NCBI GenBank assembly: GCA_030248195.1
Contig: JASAND010013350.1
Span: forward strand, 1-64,000
DNA: 64,000 nt
Reading direction: 5' to 3'
Origin: Trissonchulus latispiculum
Lineage: Eukaryota > Nematoda > Enoplea > Enoplida > Ironidae
Shown here: in pieces, positions 12,936 through 24,774 of the stretch
Layout of the letters: every line of letters starts with the position of its first letter
Numbering within the stretch: the stretch's first letter is position 1
Notes under the pieces: model-generated
Told to the model about the DNA's origin: nothing
Seen by the model: only the letters and a program-made list of their open reading frames with translations
Database searches by the model: none
Made by a program: the position numbers and the translations under genes

Positions 12936-13362
12936 CGGTGCATATTGAAGGATGATGGATTCAAAAATTCAAAATCTTAAAATTTTATGAAAGTTTTAAG
13001 TTTTAGTTTGGTAAGGGTAAAGTGTAGAGCTTAAAACATCAGCGTATATATACAAAGCTAACGAAAAGCTGACGCGAAAAGGAAGAAACTATTTCAGATT
13101 AATGCTCAGCGCCCATGAAATCCCCTCTATGCAAATTTTCAGCAGAATTTTTTCAAAAGCTCCTCGGTTCCCAATGGCCCCCCTTACTTTTTTGAATTTT
13201 TGAATTCATCAGCATCCAGCATGCATCCACGCAAAATTTTAAAGTTGTTGGTCAAAAAATCAAACGATTCGCAGTTATTAAAGGGATTACGGTAGTGTAG
13301 GCAAATGAGTGATTCTTAGTTTTGAAAGATTAATTTGTAGGTAGAAGATGGATTGTTAGTTT

Positions 13363-14846
13363 CAGTGTTGGGCGCGGGCCGCGGGTACCCGCGGGGCGGG
13401 GCGGGGCGGGCCAAAAATTAGTACCCGCAGTGGCCCGCGCGGGCCTATGTGGGCCGATTTTTTGTGAGACAGGGTAAGAAAGTTTGAATTTTTCACGAAT
13501 TCTAACATTATAATGGAACTTTTCCTCATTGAAATATATTTTGTCTTCCTTATCTTCCTTTTCCCACTTCTCTTTTCCTTATAATTTTGAATATTACTCA
13601 TTTACCATTTTCTGCAGCTAATAAGCGGCGCTTGGTCTTGGTGGACTCGATTTATTCAAATTGAAAGCAAGTGTTTACGATCTTTGTCTGCTCTTGCCAC
13701 CTTAGGCCGTGTTACCCTATTTTTTAATAGTTATCAATTTATCAGCGTTGGTTGGTTGGTCGAGTTGGTCGGTTCCTTTAGAGCGTCGTTTGCAAACGAA
13801 GTAGTTCTCTCAAATTTCAGAATTGGAAAGAGATCTAGTTTTGCTTACAAGGAAACATTTTACTGGCGACATAAAACAAGCAAAGGTATTTTCCAGCTTT
13901 TCAGACAGACCAGTTAAATTACAGACTGCACTGACAGTCTTTAAACACCAATTTCTCCTTTGACTTGACCAATGAGAATTTTGTGTGTAAACACGTAAAC
14001 AGCAAATTTTAGATGTTTTAAATTTGCTAAATTTCTGCATTTTAAGCATACTATCACACAGAAAACGTTTTGTTGGGTTTAAAAACCCGGACCTATCTTA
14101 GTGGACAATTGGCCATTTGACGAAATTGAAAATTTGGCTTGAATTTTATTTGATTTCGGTCACCTGGGCAACACATAGAAAGATAGATAAAAGGTAAAAT
14201 TCATACCGCATTGACCAGGAGGCTCTACTGAGCTAAGAATTGCATGAATCTTCCTTTTGCTGCTATAAAAAATTTATCTTGAAATTTGGGTCTTTTCTCG
14301 GACATGGAGTTTTCCCCACCGAGTCTAGGTAATCCCCAGGTCGCACCACAGGCCGTCACTACAGTCAAATCGCACATGCCACCGCAAAATTTAATACATA
14401 TCCTCTGTGTAACTGTAACTGTAATTCGTTTTGGGCAATGTTTTCCAGTAGTTTAGTATGGCACTTCAAAATTCACCGAAATTTTCAAAGTCCCAAGAAA
14501 ATAGCTGAGAAGCAGCGGGGGGGGGCTACAATAATACAGTCGCTAGGCCAAAATTCTTACATTAGAAGGCAATAAAAATTTGAAAAACGCACGACTGCAG
14601 CCATATGAATGCTTTCAAAACAACAATCGCGCTTATATGGCAGTTTCTATGGAAAAACGACGAATAATCAATGAAAGTAGCAATTATTTAATGCTATGAT
14701 GCTTGCATAACCTAAATTTAGTTGCGGGCCGCCGCGGGCGGAATTTTATTGATGCGGGCCGCGGGCCGGCCCTGTGCGGGCCAAAAATCTGAGCGCGGGC
14801 TGCGGGGCGGGTGCGGGCCGCAAATTTCGGCCCGCGTCCAACACTG
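13363..14846. mobile_element. Non-autonomous hAT-type element
   Basis: Terminal repeats CAGTGTTGGGCGCGGGCC at the left and GGCCCGCGTCCAACACTG at the right are followed inward by GC-rich GCGGGCC repeats. An exact 8-base target duplication, GTTAGTTT, flanks it (13355-13362 and 14847-14854). CAGTG-type ends with 8-base duplications are the signature of the hAT superfamily. No transposase frame was found in 1.5 kb, so it depends on a partner element. It sits inside the neuropeptide intron. Confidence 0.9.
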
Positions 14847-15010
14847 GTTAGTTTTGGAGTATTAATTTGTAGGTAAATGAGTGACTCTGAGTTTTGACTA
14901 ATAAACGTAGGTAGGAGAGTGATCTTGAGTTTTGAAAGGGTGTAGGTAAAAGAGTGGTAGGCATTAGGACAGTAAACCTCTGTATGTACCTAAATTTTGA
15001 GAATACAGGT

Positions 15011-15191
15011 GCATTCATAGTTCCAGACGAAAGCAGACGCGCGTACGTAAGCGTCTGCAGGCGTTCGTGAGCATGAATACGCTACATTTATTTTTAAACG
15101 GTTAGGACGGCATGTTACAATGTGAGGCGTCGACGCACGTCGACGCGCGTCGACGTACGTCTCTCTGCGTTCGCGACTATGAATGCACCTT
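15011..15191. mobile_element. 180-base MITE
   Basis: Ends GGTGCATTCATAGTT and GACTATGAATGCACC are inverted repeats. The interior has CGTACG and CGTCGACGCG repeats. Too short to encode anything. No clear target duplication beyond a possible TA. Confidence 0.7.
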
Positions 15192-15594
15192 ACGGCCTAG
15201 CAACAGCAGATTGCATGCTTAGTTTTTTACATTTGGTGCCACACCCCAGTTGCTTTCGCGAGGAGGGTAGAAAGTCTGCTCAGGGTCTTGCGTTATAATT
15301 GTATAATGCAATTACCCGAGGCGTAAGCAAGGCTACGCTTTCACCGCTTCGCTTCGCTTGGCTCCATCCACAAAGGTTTTCCCCTCGGCTGTCAAAATAA
15401 TCGAAATAAAATTTTATCTCCAACCTTCCAACTCCTTCTACGCCTCTTATTCAAGGTCCCTCGTCAATTTAAGAACACAAAAAATCGTTAGCGCATCCTT
15501 TCTTCCGAAAACGCAGCCTTTGTTCGTGCAGTAAGTGATCAGATCTTCCCATGCTTAGTTTAGTTGACACTATTTTTCTTTGATATTATTTTAG

Positions 15595-15705
15595 GTAAAG
15601 CGACAGTACTTTGATTCTCTTGGAGGAATGGCACTAGGGAAGAGACATTCAAAAAGAATTATTGATTCATTGTCGGGTGACTATGTGATAAAGCGTTCTC
15701 TTTGA
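15595..15705 (+). CDS. Neuropeptide precursor, terminal exon
   Basis: Acceptor TATTATTTTAG ends at 15594 and the exon opens in phase 0. It reads VKR, QYFDSLGGMALG, KR, HSKR, then IIDSLSGDYVI, KR, SL and stop (15703-15705). The first peptide is identical to the one in the exon at 7084, so the pair look like duplicated phase-0 cassettes. The second, IIDSLSGDYVI, shares the DSL-x-G core but lacks an amidation glycine and would be released as a free acid. All cleavage sites are dibasic KR. An AATAAA polyadenylation signal at 15739-15744 is 34 bases past the stop. Confidence in the peptide coding is high; the receptor and physiological role are unknown. Confidence 0.88.
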   Translation, partial: VKRQYFDSLGGMALGKRHSKRIIDSLSGDYVIKRSL

Positions 15706-15738
15706 ATATTTAGCACATAGTAATTTGAAGCATATACC

Positions 15739-15744
15739 AATAAA
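15739..15744 (+). other. Polyadenylation signal, neuropeptide gene
   Basis: AATAAA 34 bases downstream of the stop codon of the terminal neuropeptide exon, on the same strand. Confidence 0.6.
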
Positions 15745-15843
15745 CGAGCAATTGTTGAGTGAAATTTCTTTGTTGAGGTTGTGATAAAAGGAACTGTAAA
15801 GTACGCCAGTCAGTCTAAAGCTACTGTCTTATTTTAGTGCAAT

Positions 15844-15930
15844 CTTTCTTTCTTTCTTTTGTTTCTTTAAAGAGAGAAAGAAAGAAAGAAAGAAGGAAAG
15901 AAAGAAAGAAGGAAAGAAAGAAAGAAAGTT
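15844..15930. repeat. CTTT/GAAA microsatellite palindrome
   Basis: A CTTT run switches to a GAAA run around AAAGAGAG, giving a self-complementary microsatellite just upstream of the LINE fragment. Confidence 0.85.
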
Positions 15931-15954
15931 TCGTCATCATAAATAATGATAATT

Positions 15955-16371
15955 TTTAGAAGTTCTTTGGGTCTATGCAAAGTTCCAAGTGACTGGAAAA
16001 TTGCAAAAGTAGTTCCTACTTTCAAGAAAGGGGACACGTTTCAAAAAACTATCGTCCCGTCAGCTTATTGGTAGGCTGTAGTAAATATATGGAATCTTTG
16101 GTAGCTGATGCTCTTGTTAGCTTCCTGATAAAAATAATTTTATTTCTAAAAATCAACATGGCTTTCTATCGAAGCGATCTACTGTATAATCCAACTTTTG
16201 CAATGTTTGAATGATTGCAGCAGGGCTATAGATAAGGGAAATTGCATTGATGTCAATTCTATATGGATGTTGCAAAAGCATTTGACAGTGTGTCTCGTGT
16301 GAAGTTGCTTAAGATTTTACGAGCCCTGAGCGTTCCTCCAAATTTGGTTTCTTGGTTGAGTGACTACTTAA
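15955..16371 (+). mobile_element. LINE reverse transcriptase fragment, 5' part
   Basis: Translating + frames with a few breaks gives VPSDWKIAKVVPTFKKGD, NYRPVSLL, NQHGFLSKRST and YMDVAKAFDSVS, which are the N-terminal motifs of a non-LTR retrotransposon reverse transcriptase (CR1/Jockey-like). Frameshifts and stops show it is dead. It ends at WLSDYL where a TTAA-flanked element interrupts it; the domain resumes at 17586. Confidence 0.88.
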
Positions 16372-17581
16372 GGGGGGGGTCGCTTTGGGTCAAAATCGAT
16401 AGTCACGGATTTCGCTCATTTTCACACACAATATAGGTACATATGTTCTCAAAAACAAGACAAAATATTAGAGTTCGAAATCAAACGGTGGCAGAGATAT
16501 TCAGTTATAAAGTTGGAAAACTTGAAAATCACTGTGATTTGCCCTCCAAGGTCATGCTGAGACAGAGCGGCAGCGAAATTTGGGTCAACTAATATGGCAA
16601 ATTAATTCTGTCGGTTGGCTAATATTTTAATACTAAAATGACTCCGGGATATCCAGCCAGTCGTTCACAGTACATTTTTCAATTGTGAACTGACCCTTTT
16701 TCATCTAACTGTGCCCTGAAACTTTAACTTGCTCTAACTTTCAGATACTAAATTTCAGACACAAAGTTCTATTAGAAAAGTTGTTCAGCTCATCAGTAGC
16801 TATCGAATGATACCCAATTTGTCTATATTTTGGAAATTTCAAAAATTGACTTTTGTGACCTGTAAGCGATCAAAGGAGCCGACACGACAGAAAAGTTCTA
16901 CCTTGAAGCATTTGCCTTTACCATAATGTCAGGCAGGCATTGAGAGTTTTATGTGCCAATTTTGGTTACTTTCGAGTGGGTAACGAGGGAGAAATTATTA
17001 AAAAAACGTGAAAATTGTGCAAAATGATGATTTTTGGCAAAATTAGCACATTTTGTGGCAAGTTTTTTGAAAGCACTACAAACGGTAGAAATTTGCAACT
17101 ACTGTCATAAGAATTCTGTGTATGCGTAGAGTGCAACTATCTATAAGCAATTTCTGTAGCTTTTGCCAATCGTGCAGGAGAGGCGAAAATGTTTTGCTGG
17201 TCCTGTTTTTCGTGGTACAGAAAGCACCAATTTTCCGAAATTTTGACTTTGAAAAATCGCCAAAAATGCGACACTCAAGAGAATTGTTTCAGAAGGGTTA
17301 TTTGCACTCTCTGATAGGTCCTTAACGTGTACGCCAAGGTTGCAGCGCTGTATCTTGCATACAGCGAAAAATTTTTCTTCCACAAACTTTTTAACCTAAC
17401 TTTTTCATTTTCCTATGTTTAACACATGTTGAGGTCACCTTTGAAGGGCTCTACAGCACGATAGAACCAATATTACGCAAAACGCACCTGTCTTGTTTTG
17501 GGGACCCATGGGGACTACAAAATATGTGAAAATGAGCAAAATCGGAGATGGTCGAAAAATCGGCCAAAAAGCGACCCCCCC
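16372..17581. mobile_element. TTAA-flanked non-autonomous element (piggyBac-type)
   Basis: Ends GGGGGGGGTCGCTTT and AAAAAGCGACCCCCCC are inverted repeats flanked by TTAA on both sides (16368-16371 and 17582-17585). Removing the element and one TTAA restores the reverse transcriptase frame exactly: ...WLSDYL then TERTQYVAVEG. TTAA duplication and clean insertion are hallmarks of piggyBac-like transposition. No transposase frame is present in 1.2 kb. Confidence 0.9.
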
Positions 17582-17585
17582 TTAA

Positions 17586-18740
17586 CTGAAAGGACACAGT
17601 ATGTTGCTGTAGAAGGGTCCAAATCAGGTCTGAGGGATATACCTCAGGAGTACCACAGGGTAGTATTCTAGGCCATATCCTGTTTCTTATTTACATTAAT
17701 GACTTAGAAACTGTTGTAGAGAAATCTTGCCTCAAACTATATGCTGACGATTCTAAATTATATTTGAGTTTTGATTTTCCTGCTTCATGTATTGTGTTAC
17801 AAAATTATTTAAATAATATATCAGTATGGTTTAAGAAGATGCAGTTATTTGTTGCAGTAACTAAATGTTATGTTCTTCATATTGACAGTAATAATCCAGG
17901 AGTTGACTAGATGTTAAATGGCAAGTTTCTGGAATCGGTACCATTTATACGTGATTTGGGCGTAACCATACAAGAAGATTTGAAGTTTAATAGATACTGT
18001 TTAGACATATCTTCAGCTGCTTTAAAAAGTCAACATGATTTTTCGCTGTTTCGTTACAAGGGAGTCTAATTTTTAATTCGTTTATACAACGCCTATGTCA
18101 GATCTGCTTCAGAAACTGCCTCGGAACGGAAGTGTGGTTGCCTTATCTAGTTCGGGATATAAATATTATAGAAAACGTTCAACGCACGTTTACGAATCGG
18201 TTACCGGGTATGTTTGGCTTATCTTACAAACAACGTCTAGATAGATGAAATTGATTGAAATTGAAATAGATGAAAAGTCTGGAAGAAAGGCGCCTTTGTA
18301 AATGTTTTGTCTATAAAATTGTACATGACATGGTTGATTTAGAATTTAACGATTTTTTGGTTTGACAACTCAACACGTGGTCACCAGTTTAAATTATTCA
18401 GGGATCGAAGCCGATTAGAAATTCGAGTTAACTTTTTCAATCATCGAATAGTTCCAATTTGGAATAGTCTATCTTCAGAGACTGTTTCAGCAACTTCTTT
18501 AACATCTTTCGAAAGACACCTAGCTAGTGTAGACTTGAAGCGATTTTTGAGGGGCTCTGAGTTAGTGACCGAGTAGTCGGCCCTGCATTGTCTAGCCGGA
18601 AGCAAATTTTGTTTGCACAGTTGCTTTGCTCTAATTTTTGCTTATTGTGTTCTTTTCATGAATTGTACTAATTTTTCTTTGTTTTTTTGGATTATCTAAC
18701 ATTTGATACTCTGGCAATTAAATACATACATACATACATA
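17586..18740 (+). mobile_element. LINE reverse transcriptase fragment, 3' part and tail
   Basis: Continues the domain from 16371: RTQYVAVEG, then SGVPQGSILG and LIYINDL, then the catalytic box YADD at 17740-17751. Further on, FIRDLGVTIQ and a C-terminal region with IWNSLSSETVS follow. Several stops and frameshifts are present. The element ends in a (TACA)n tail at about 18721-18740, as seen at 3' ends of many LINEs. CR1/Jockey-like by motif order; the clade is not certain. Confidence 0.88.
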
Positions 18741-18959
18741 AATTTGATGGACTGATGTCCTACCAATCCAGCCTACCCAACCTTCTGTCTTGCGTAAACT
18801 CAATTACCTAGTCCACTAAAGCAGAGCTTAAGATACATCTGTGTTAGAGGTGAAAACGAAGACCAAATGTCACAACATTGGAGGCTCCTTTGAAATTGGC
18901 TTGGTTGACAGCAGCTGTCAAGTAAACAAGCTTCTACCTAGGGCCACTGAGCTTTCTTG

Positions 18960-19155
18960 TAATAGGTAACTTTTCTTTCTTTATTTCTTTCTTTTCTTTT
19001 CTTTCTTTATTTCTTTCTTTTTGTTTTTTCTTTATTTCTTTCTTTTTCTTTTCTTTCTTTCTTTCTTTCTTTAAACTTCTTTTTTCTTTCCACCAAAATA
19101 TGACAGTAGCTGTACAAGTGAAAGAAAACGACAGTAGCTGTACAAGTGAAAGAAA
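18960..19155. repeat. CTTT microsatellite and 29-base duplication
   Basis: 18966-19075 is CTTT/ATTT microsatellite. 19100-19155 holds two direct copies of a unit containing GACAGTAGCTGTACAAGTG followed by AAAGAAAAC. Confidence 0.85.
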
Positions 19156-20581
19156 ACAAATACAGGCTAAACGTGCAGTGGCTTCGTTGGGTGGAAATAG
19201 GGAACCCATCCGGATTGGATAGATAAGATTCCTTCACATCCATCAGGGGCCGATGTTATCAAGCGTCTCAACCGGGGTTAAGGTTGGGTTGAAACCTTTG
19301 ACCCCGGTGTTATCAAAACCAGGTTGAAATAAGCTGGGGTTGAAATAATAGGGTTGAGTTTAAAAACTGGCTTGGGATAAACCGAATTAACACAGGTTAA
19401 AATAGGTCAACCCCAAAATGTTTGATAACACTGGATTAACATCGGGGTTTAGCCAACCCCAAAATTTCAGGGTTGAACCCTGAAAAGATCCCGCTTAGAC
19501 ACTAGCTTCCTTAGACTGGATAAAGACACGTCAGCTTTAATGTTCCAACAACATAGCTGGATATATACACCTGGAGTAACTACTCAATTATTATGGATCA
19601 GATCACACTCGAAAACTAAATCTAAAAGCTCTTTTCATATTTTCGATTGCCACTACTATGGTTTTCACATTCCCCCCCCCCTCTTAAAAATGGCAGCATC
19701 TACAAAAACGGAAAATGCTACTAAAACAAAGCTGAGATTAAAGACAGACCACCATACAAAAATGCATATTGTATAAATAATCACAACAGAAATCAACAAA
19801 AATAACCAATGCGTATGTCTAATAGTACACCGGCTCTGCATAGTTCTTACGGTCACTATATAAATTAACTTTCAACAAAATTTGCATGTAACTGATACAG
19901 ATGAGCTGAGCATCCTTACAGTTACATAATTTGATGTCTTATTTCAAATTTTCCTTGAAGATAGCTTTCAGGGCACAATGTCCACGAAGACCGTTCACGA
20001 AGGCTATCTGCTTCGCCAACGAACGTATTAGCCCAGGTATAACGTTGCTCGGTGTAGGAAAACTGCTCACCACCAAAACAGATGGATGCGGGATGCATAT
20101 TGGAGAGAGTTTTGTATTCCGTAAAACAAAACGGCTTCACCAGTGGCCTAAGCACAACAATCAGTTAAGGGGACCTGTATGTCCCTATGATTATGTGTTA
20201 CAGCCACGGTGACCAACAAAGTTCCGCATGGTATGTGCGCATGTCATTTTAAGATTTCGCAAGCGGTATGAAACAACGGGTGTCCATGTCTAACTGGCAA
20301 AAACACACATACGCACACACAAACAAAGAGACACACACACATGCATGCACGCACAAACGGCTTCAGGTATACTGGCCGGCCAAGTTCACATAGACCAAAC
20401 ATTTATACACACTCATAACGTCGTTCAGGCAGAGCTAGAACTTTAACACAAGCAGCATTTATTCGAACCAATCGCTCGTTCATTCATCCTCAAATATACT
20501 GACACCAGTCATTCAGTCCCGCTGCACATGCTTGATGATTTGGTTACTGTGCACCTGTAAAGTCTTTCCACTAATGCTGTC

Positions 20582-20766
20582 CCTACGTGTGCTTGGGGGG
20601 GTTTGGGGGGGGGTTCACCCCCCCCAGACCTGAGCTCACCCCCCCAGAGGGGTCCCTCACCCCCCCAGAATCCGGATTTTACCGGTAAAAAACCGGAAAA
20701 ATCCGGTTTTTCGGCGGCCTTCGGTCGCCCTTCACCCCCCTCCCCAAACTTCCCCTCCTGCACATG
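20582..20766. mobile_element. ~185-base G-run MITE inside the gypsy fragment
   Basis: It is bracketed by ATGCTGTCCCT on both sides (about 20574-20584 and 20768-20778), a direct duplication of about 9-11 bases. Its ends ACGTGTGCTTGGGGG and CCCCTCCTGCACATGT are imperfect inverted repeats. The interior has GGATTTTACCGG/CCGGTTTTT palindromes. A relative occupies about 25285-25470. Confidence 0.75.
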
Positions 20767-20789
20767 TCTGATGCTGTCCCTCAGTTCAT

Positions 20790-22160
20790 AAATAACTGGA
20801 GATATCTGTCGCTTTATCTCATAGCCTGGTTGCCATTGTTCAAACCGAGGCCCCCTACGCCTTGCCCTGATGGCTTTCAAAAGTACCCTACCGCCAATGA
20901 CGAAAGTCGGCAAACCAGTATTTTTATCGTACTGCCGTTTCTGGGTTAGGTGCGCGGTATTCAAATGCTTCTTTACCTGCTTATATACTTTAACCATTCC
21001 CCGTTCCAACCTCTTGGTGTATTGGTGAGGTGTTGTTTTTCTACTACCGCTGTTCTCGGCAATTACTGAGGTATCTAACGGTAGGCGAGGCTGTCGACCG
21101 TATATTATTTCAGATGGAGTAAACTTAGTGGAAGATTGGATGCAGGTTCGTAATGCCAGAGGAGCAAAAGACGAATATAAATCCCAATCTGTAGGTCTAC
21201 GGTTGGCATATGTGGACAAGATACCCTTTACAGACCGAATCGCCCTTTCCAACCAAGCCGTTGGACTGTGGATGATAAGCAACCGTGGACACCTTGCGGC
21301 ACCTCAATTGTCTGGCTACCTGGCGAAGCATACTAGATGTGAAAGCACGATCTTGGTCGGACACCGACGTGCGCGGACATCCATGCCTACAGATAATATC
21401 CTCCACGAAATGCTTTGCAACAATGGTACTATCCATCTTACGAGTGGGAAACAATTCAATCCATTTTGAAAAATAATCAAAAAAACAAGTAGGTAACGAT
21501 TCTTGTTTTTGGCCCGCGGTAAGGGTCCAACAAAATCTACTGCTATGCGGTCAAATGGCGCAGATGTCATAGACAATGTTTGCAATGGTGCTTTTGGACA
21601 TTTTCATGTTTTGAATTGCTGACACTCACCACTCGAGCGGCACCAATCTATTACATCTTGCCTCAGGCGTGGCCAATAATACCGATGCAGCAGTCCACCC
21701 ACTGTTTTCAAAACACCGGTGTGGCCGGACGGTGGATAGTCATGAGCCTGACGTAATATGTCTCGCTGAAGAGTTGCAGGAACAACTACTCTCGTGGCCC
21801 TACCCTTCCAAAAGCGCAACAATATGCCATCCTGAATGACAAAATCTTTAATATTAACACCTCGTGGAAGTTCCTCTGGTGGATTTAATTTTTGTAAGTT
21901 CCTCAATATCGGGCGGCAAAAGTCATCTCCTAGTTGCTCTTGCTGTAATTTGGAAGGCGTGATCGTTCCATCGAAGGGTATATCGACAACAAAACACCCG
22001 TACCTGCTACAGGGGACCTGCACGTCCCAGTATTACCCGTATTCAGCGTACTAACCGGAGCCCTTGACAAGGCATCTGCCACTGTATTTTGTTGCCCAGG
22101 TTTGTAGTTTATCGTCATATATCCGTCATGCTCTTGAAGAGCCAGCGACCAACATATCAA
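20790..22160 (-). mobile_element. Decayed Ty3/gypsy pol (RNase H end, integrase)
   Basis: Reading the minus strand from 22160: an RNase H C-terminus with YKPGQQNTVADALSRAP; an integrase zinc-binding region (HDYPPSGHTGVLKTV ... YYWPRLRQDV ... C) at about 21640-21800; then the integrase core in pieces, FDRIAVDFVGPLPRAK, SDQDRAFTSSML and YHPQSNGLV, with ERAIRSVK in another frame, and FTPSEIIYGRQPRLPLD. The order matches Ty3/gypsy (Metaviridae) pol. Frameshifts split the core, VDYF-type residues are altered, and no LTRs were identified, so the copy is inactive. Confidence 0.9.
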
Positions 22161-22249
22161 CCTATTAGAATGTGTACGAAGAGACCGTAACCAAAATTGG
22201 ATTCAACCCGGGCAGAGCTCAACCCAGTTTTGATAACATCAGCCCCTGG

Positions 22250-22790
22250 TTGTTCTGACCATATTGGTTTGGCTGACCATCCTGAGGCCGATGTTATCAA
22301 CCATCTCAGATTGGTGTTGAAAATGTCGACCCAACGTTATCAAAACAGGGTTGATTAAATCCGCGGCCAATGTTATGAAAAGTGGGTTGAATTAATTTCT
22401 GGATTCAACCCTGAAAGTTTGGTGGTGGCTAAACCCCGATGGTCTTTTATTTTGGCATAAAAAATGAAAATTTTTTGGGGGCGGGCTGGGGGGGGGTGTC
22501 TCCAGAGGGGCCCCCCAGAAAAGGTTGGGGGGGGGAACCTCCCCCACGCCAAATCTCCGTTACACCTATGGTTGTGACCCATGCTACGTGTGTTCTAGCG
22601 CCCTAGATCCGTCCTCCTCCCCGTTGTGTGAAGGGAAACGGAGACCGAGTAAAATATGTACGAATATACAGCCTGTGATGAACTGATGAAACCTTGACCA
22701 TGACATGAACTGTACAACACGGACACTACAATGAAATGTCCAAGTGCATGCATGAAGTATAGGGAGGGAAGTTTAAAATGAGGCTGCTGG
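22250..22790. repeat. Degenerate repeat debris
   Basis: 22280-22430 repeats the GATGTTATCAA motif family; 22440-22571 is a reverse-oriented partial copy of the ATAGGTGTAA element family described at 23661. 22600-22790 shows nothing recognisable. Confidence 0.5.
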
Positions 22791-23660
22791 ACAAGAAAAC
22801 GAAATTTGAAAACAATTAGAAAACAATTAGAAACAATTTCGAATTAATTTCTAATTGTTTTCTAACTTGGAAAATAATTAGAAAACTATTAAAAAACAAT
22901 TTGAATATTGTTTTCTAATTGTGTTCTACATTAAAAACAGTTAGAAATTAATTAGGAAACAATGAGAAAGATTTCATAACTGTAGAAAACAATTAGAAAA
23001 CATTTAGAAAAAATTAAATTTTTTCTAATTGTTTTCTAGAAATGGGCTTCGTGTGGGTTTGGGGGGGGGTCTAAAAAGGCCCCCCCCCCAAATTCCGGGG
23101 GAGGGGGCCCCCAACCCAAATCCCCGTTACACCTATGATTCGGGGGGGGGGTGGCCAAAAGTTGGGGGAGGGTATATATATACGTCAAAAAATCTGGGGG
23201 GGGGAAGTTGGTCAAAAATTTTGGGGGGATCCCCCCATATGTAGGTGTACCTTGAGAAATCAAATCGTTGGGGGAGGGGGTAGCCGAAATTAGGGTGGGT
23301 GGGGTCAGCCGAAATTAGGGTGGGTGGGGTCAGCCAGTTTGAGGTGGGGTGGGGTCCAGAAAAATCGAATTTGGGGGGTAAAAAAATTTTTCGGTCAAAA
23401 ATTTAGAAAAAATTCGCGAATTCGCTGAAAAAACGTTATTTCCAACTAAAAATCAACAATATTTCTTCATGTTTGATCATTTAGTCGAAAAACTTGGATT
23501 TTTTTGCAAAAAATTCAAATTTGGGGTCTGGGATTGGCTATTTGGGGGTGGCGTCTGCCTCCAAAATTTCGAGGGTGGGGTCAGACTTTTCCATTTGAAG
23601 GGAGGGGTCGAACGGCACTTTCACCACCCCAAATCTCCGTTTACACCTATGCCCCCGCCC

Positions 23661-24187
23661 ATAGGTGTAACGGAGATTTGGGGTGGGGGAGGCTCCCCCC
23701 CCCAACATTTTCTCGAGGGGGCCCCCTCTGGCGACCCCCCCAACCCCCCCCCCAGGACCCCCCCCAACCCTCCCCCAAAAAAATTTTTCATTTTTTATGC
23801 CAAAAATCGCATTTTCAGCCGTTTCTAATGATAAAAAACATCTAACCATAAAGTAATTTTAACATTAGACAGTGGTTTTAAACTCAAAAACTTGATTGCC
23901 AACATGTTTCCAAGTCCAAAATAAGGACAATATTGAGTCATAAGATCCATAATACAGTTAAAAACGTGTATTTCTCGTAATAATAAACAGTTTAAGCCAA
24001 AAATTTGGACATTTTTGAAAATTTTTTCAAAATTTACCCTAAAAATACCCAATTTTAGGCAATTTTTCGCGCCTTCGGCGCGACTACCCCCCCCCCCAGT
24101 TGGGGGGGGGACGTCCCCCCCAAACAGTTTTGGGGGAGGGTTGAAAAAAGGCTTGGGGGGGGCTACCCCCCCCACCTTACACCTATG
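23661..24187. mobile_element. ATAGGTGTAA element, copy 1
   Basis: Begins ATAGGTGTAACGGAG and ends CTTACACCTATG, inverted repeats. A 9-base direct duplication CCCCCGCCC flanks it (23652-23660 and 24188-24196). Inside: G/C runs, a conserved block from AAAAACTTGATTGCCAACAT to AAACAGTTTAAGCC, and a CGCGCCTTCGGCGCG hairpin beside the right-hand C/G runs. No coding capacity. Nine-base duplications suggest a Mutator-like transposase supplied in trans (inference). Confidence 0.85.
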
Positions 24188-24238
24188 CCCCCGCCCCACC
24201 CAACCTCCCCCAAAGGAAACTATGGGTGGGCCCCCCCC

Positions 24239-24774
24239 ATAGGTGTAACGGAGATTTGGGGTGGGGGAGGCTCCCCCCCCAACATTTTCTGGGGGGCCCC
24301 TCTGGCGCCCCCCCCCCACCCCCCCCCCCAGGACCCCCCCCAACCCACCCCCAAAAAAATTTTTAATTTTTTATTGCAAAAATCGCATTTTCAGCCGTTT
24401 CTAATGATGAAAAACATCTAACCATAAAGTAATTTTAACATTAGACAGTGGTTTTAAACTCAAAAACTTGATTGCCAACATGTTTCCAAGTCCAAAATAA
24501 GGTCAATATCGAGTCATAAGATCCATAATACAGTTAAAAACGTGTATTTCTCATAATAATAAACAGTTCAAGCCAAAAATTTCGACCTTTTTGAAAATTT
24601 TTTCAAAATTTACCCTAAAAATACCCAATTTTTGGCCATTTTTCGCGCCTTCGGCGCGACTACCCCCCCCCCCCCCAAAAAGTTTTGGGGGAGGGTTGAA
24701 AAAAGGCTGGGGGGGGGGGGGTCCGCGCCCCCCCCCCCCCCCCCCCCCCCCCCGCCCCCCACCTTACACCTATG
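24239..24774. mobile_element. ATAGGTGTAA element, copy 2
   Basis: Same ends and interior as copy 1, about 95% alike by eye in the central block. The flanks are G followed by C runs on both sides (24230-24238 and 24775-24783), compatible with a 9-base duplication blurred by homopolymer change. It starts 51 bases after copy 1 ends. Confidence 0.8.

Larger units (their letters stand above)
7177..15594 (+). other. Neuropeptide gene intron (8.4 kb)
   Basis: GT at 7177 and AG at 15593-15594 define the intron if the two peptide exons are adjacent. I looked for further copies of the YFDSLGG unit inside it and found none. It is filled by the inverted repeat at 9911-12935, the hAT-type element at 13363-14846 and a small element at 15011-15191. 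7700-9910 holds nothing recognisable. Confidence 0.65.
19243..22246. mobile_element. Element with CAGGGGC-GATGTTATCAA termini enclosing retroelement debris
   Basis: Left end CAGGGGCCGATGTTATCAA at about 19246 and right end TTGATAACATCAGCCCCTG ending near 22246 are inverted repeats with one mismatch. Subterminal copies of TGTTATCAAAACC(A/-)GGTTGA follow on the left, and a further degenerate copy of the end follows at 22280-22420. The Ty3/gypsy fragment lies inside, so either it inserted later or the flanking repeats belong to a host element interrupted by it. Confidence 0.55.
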
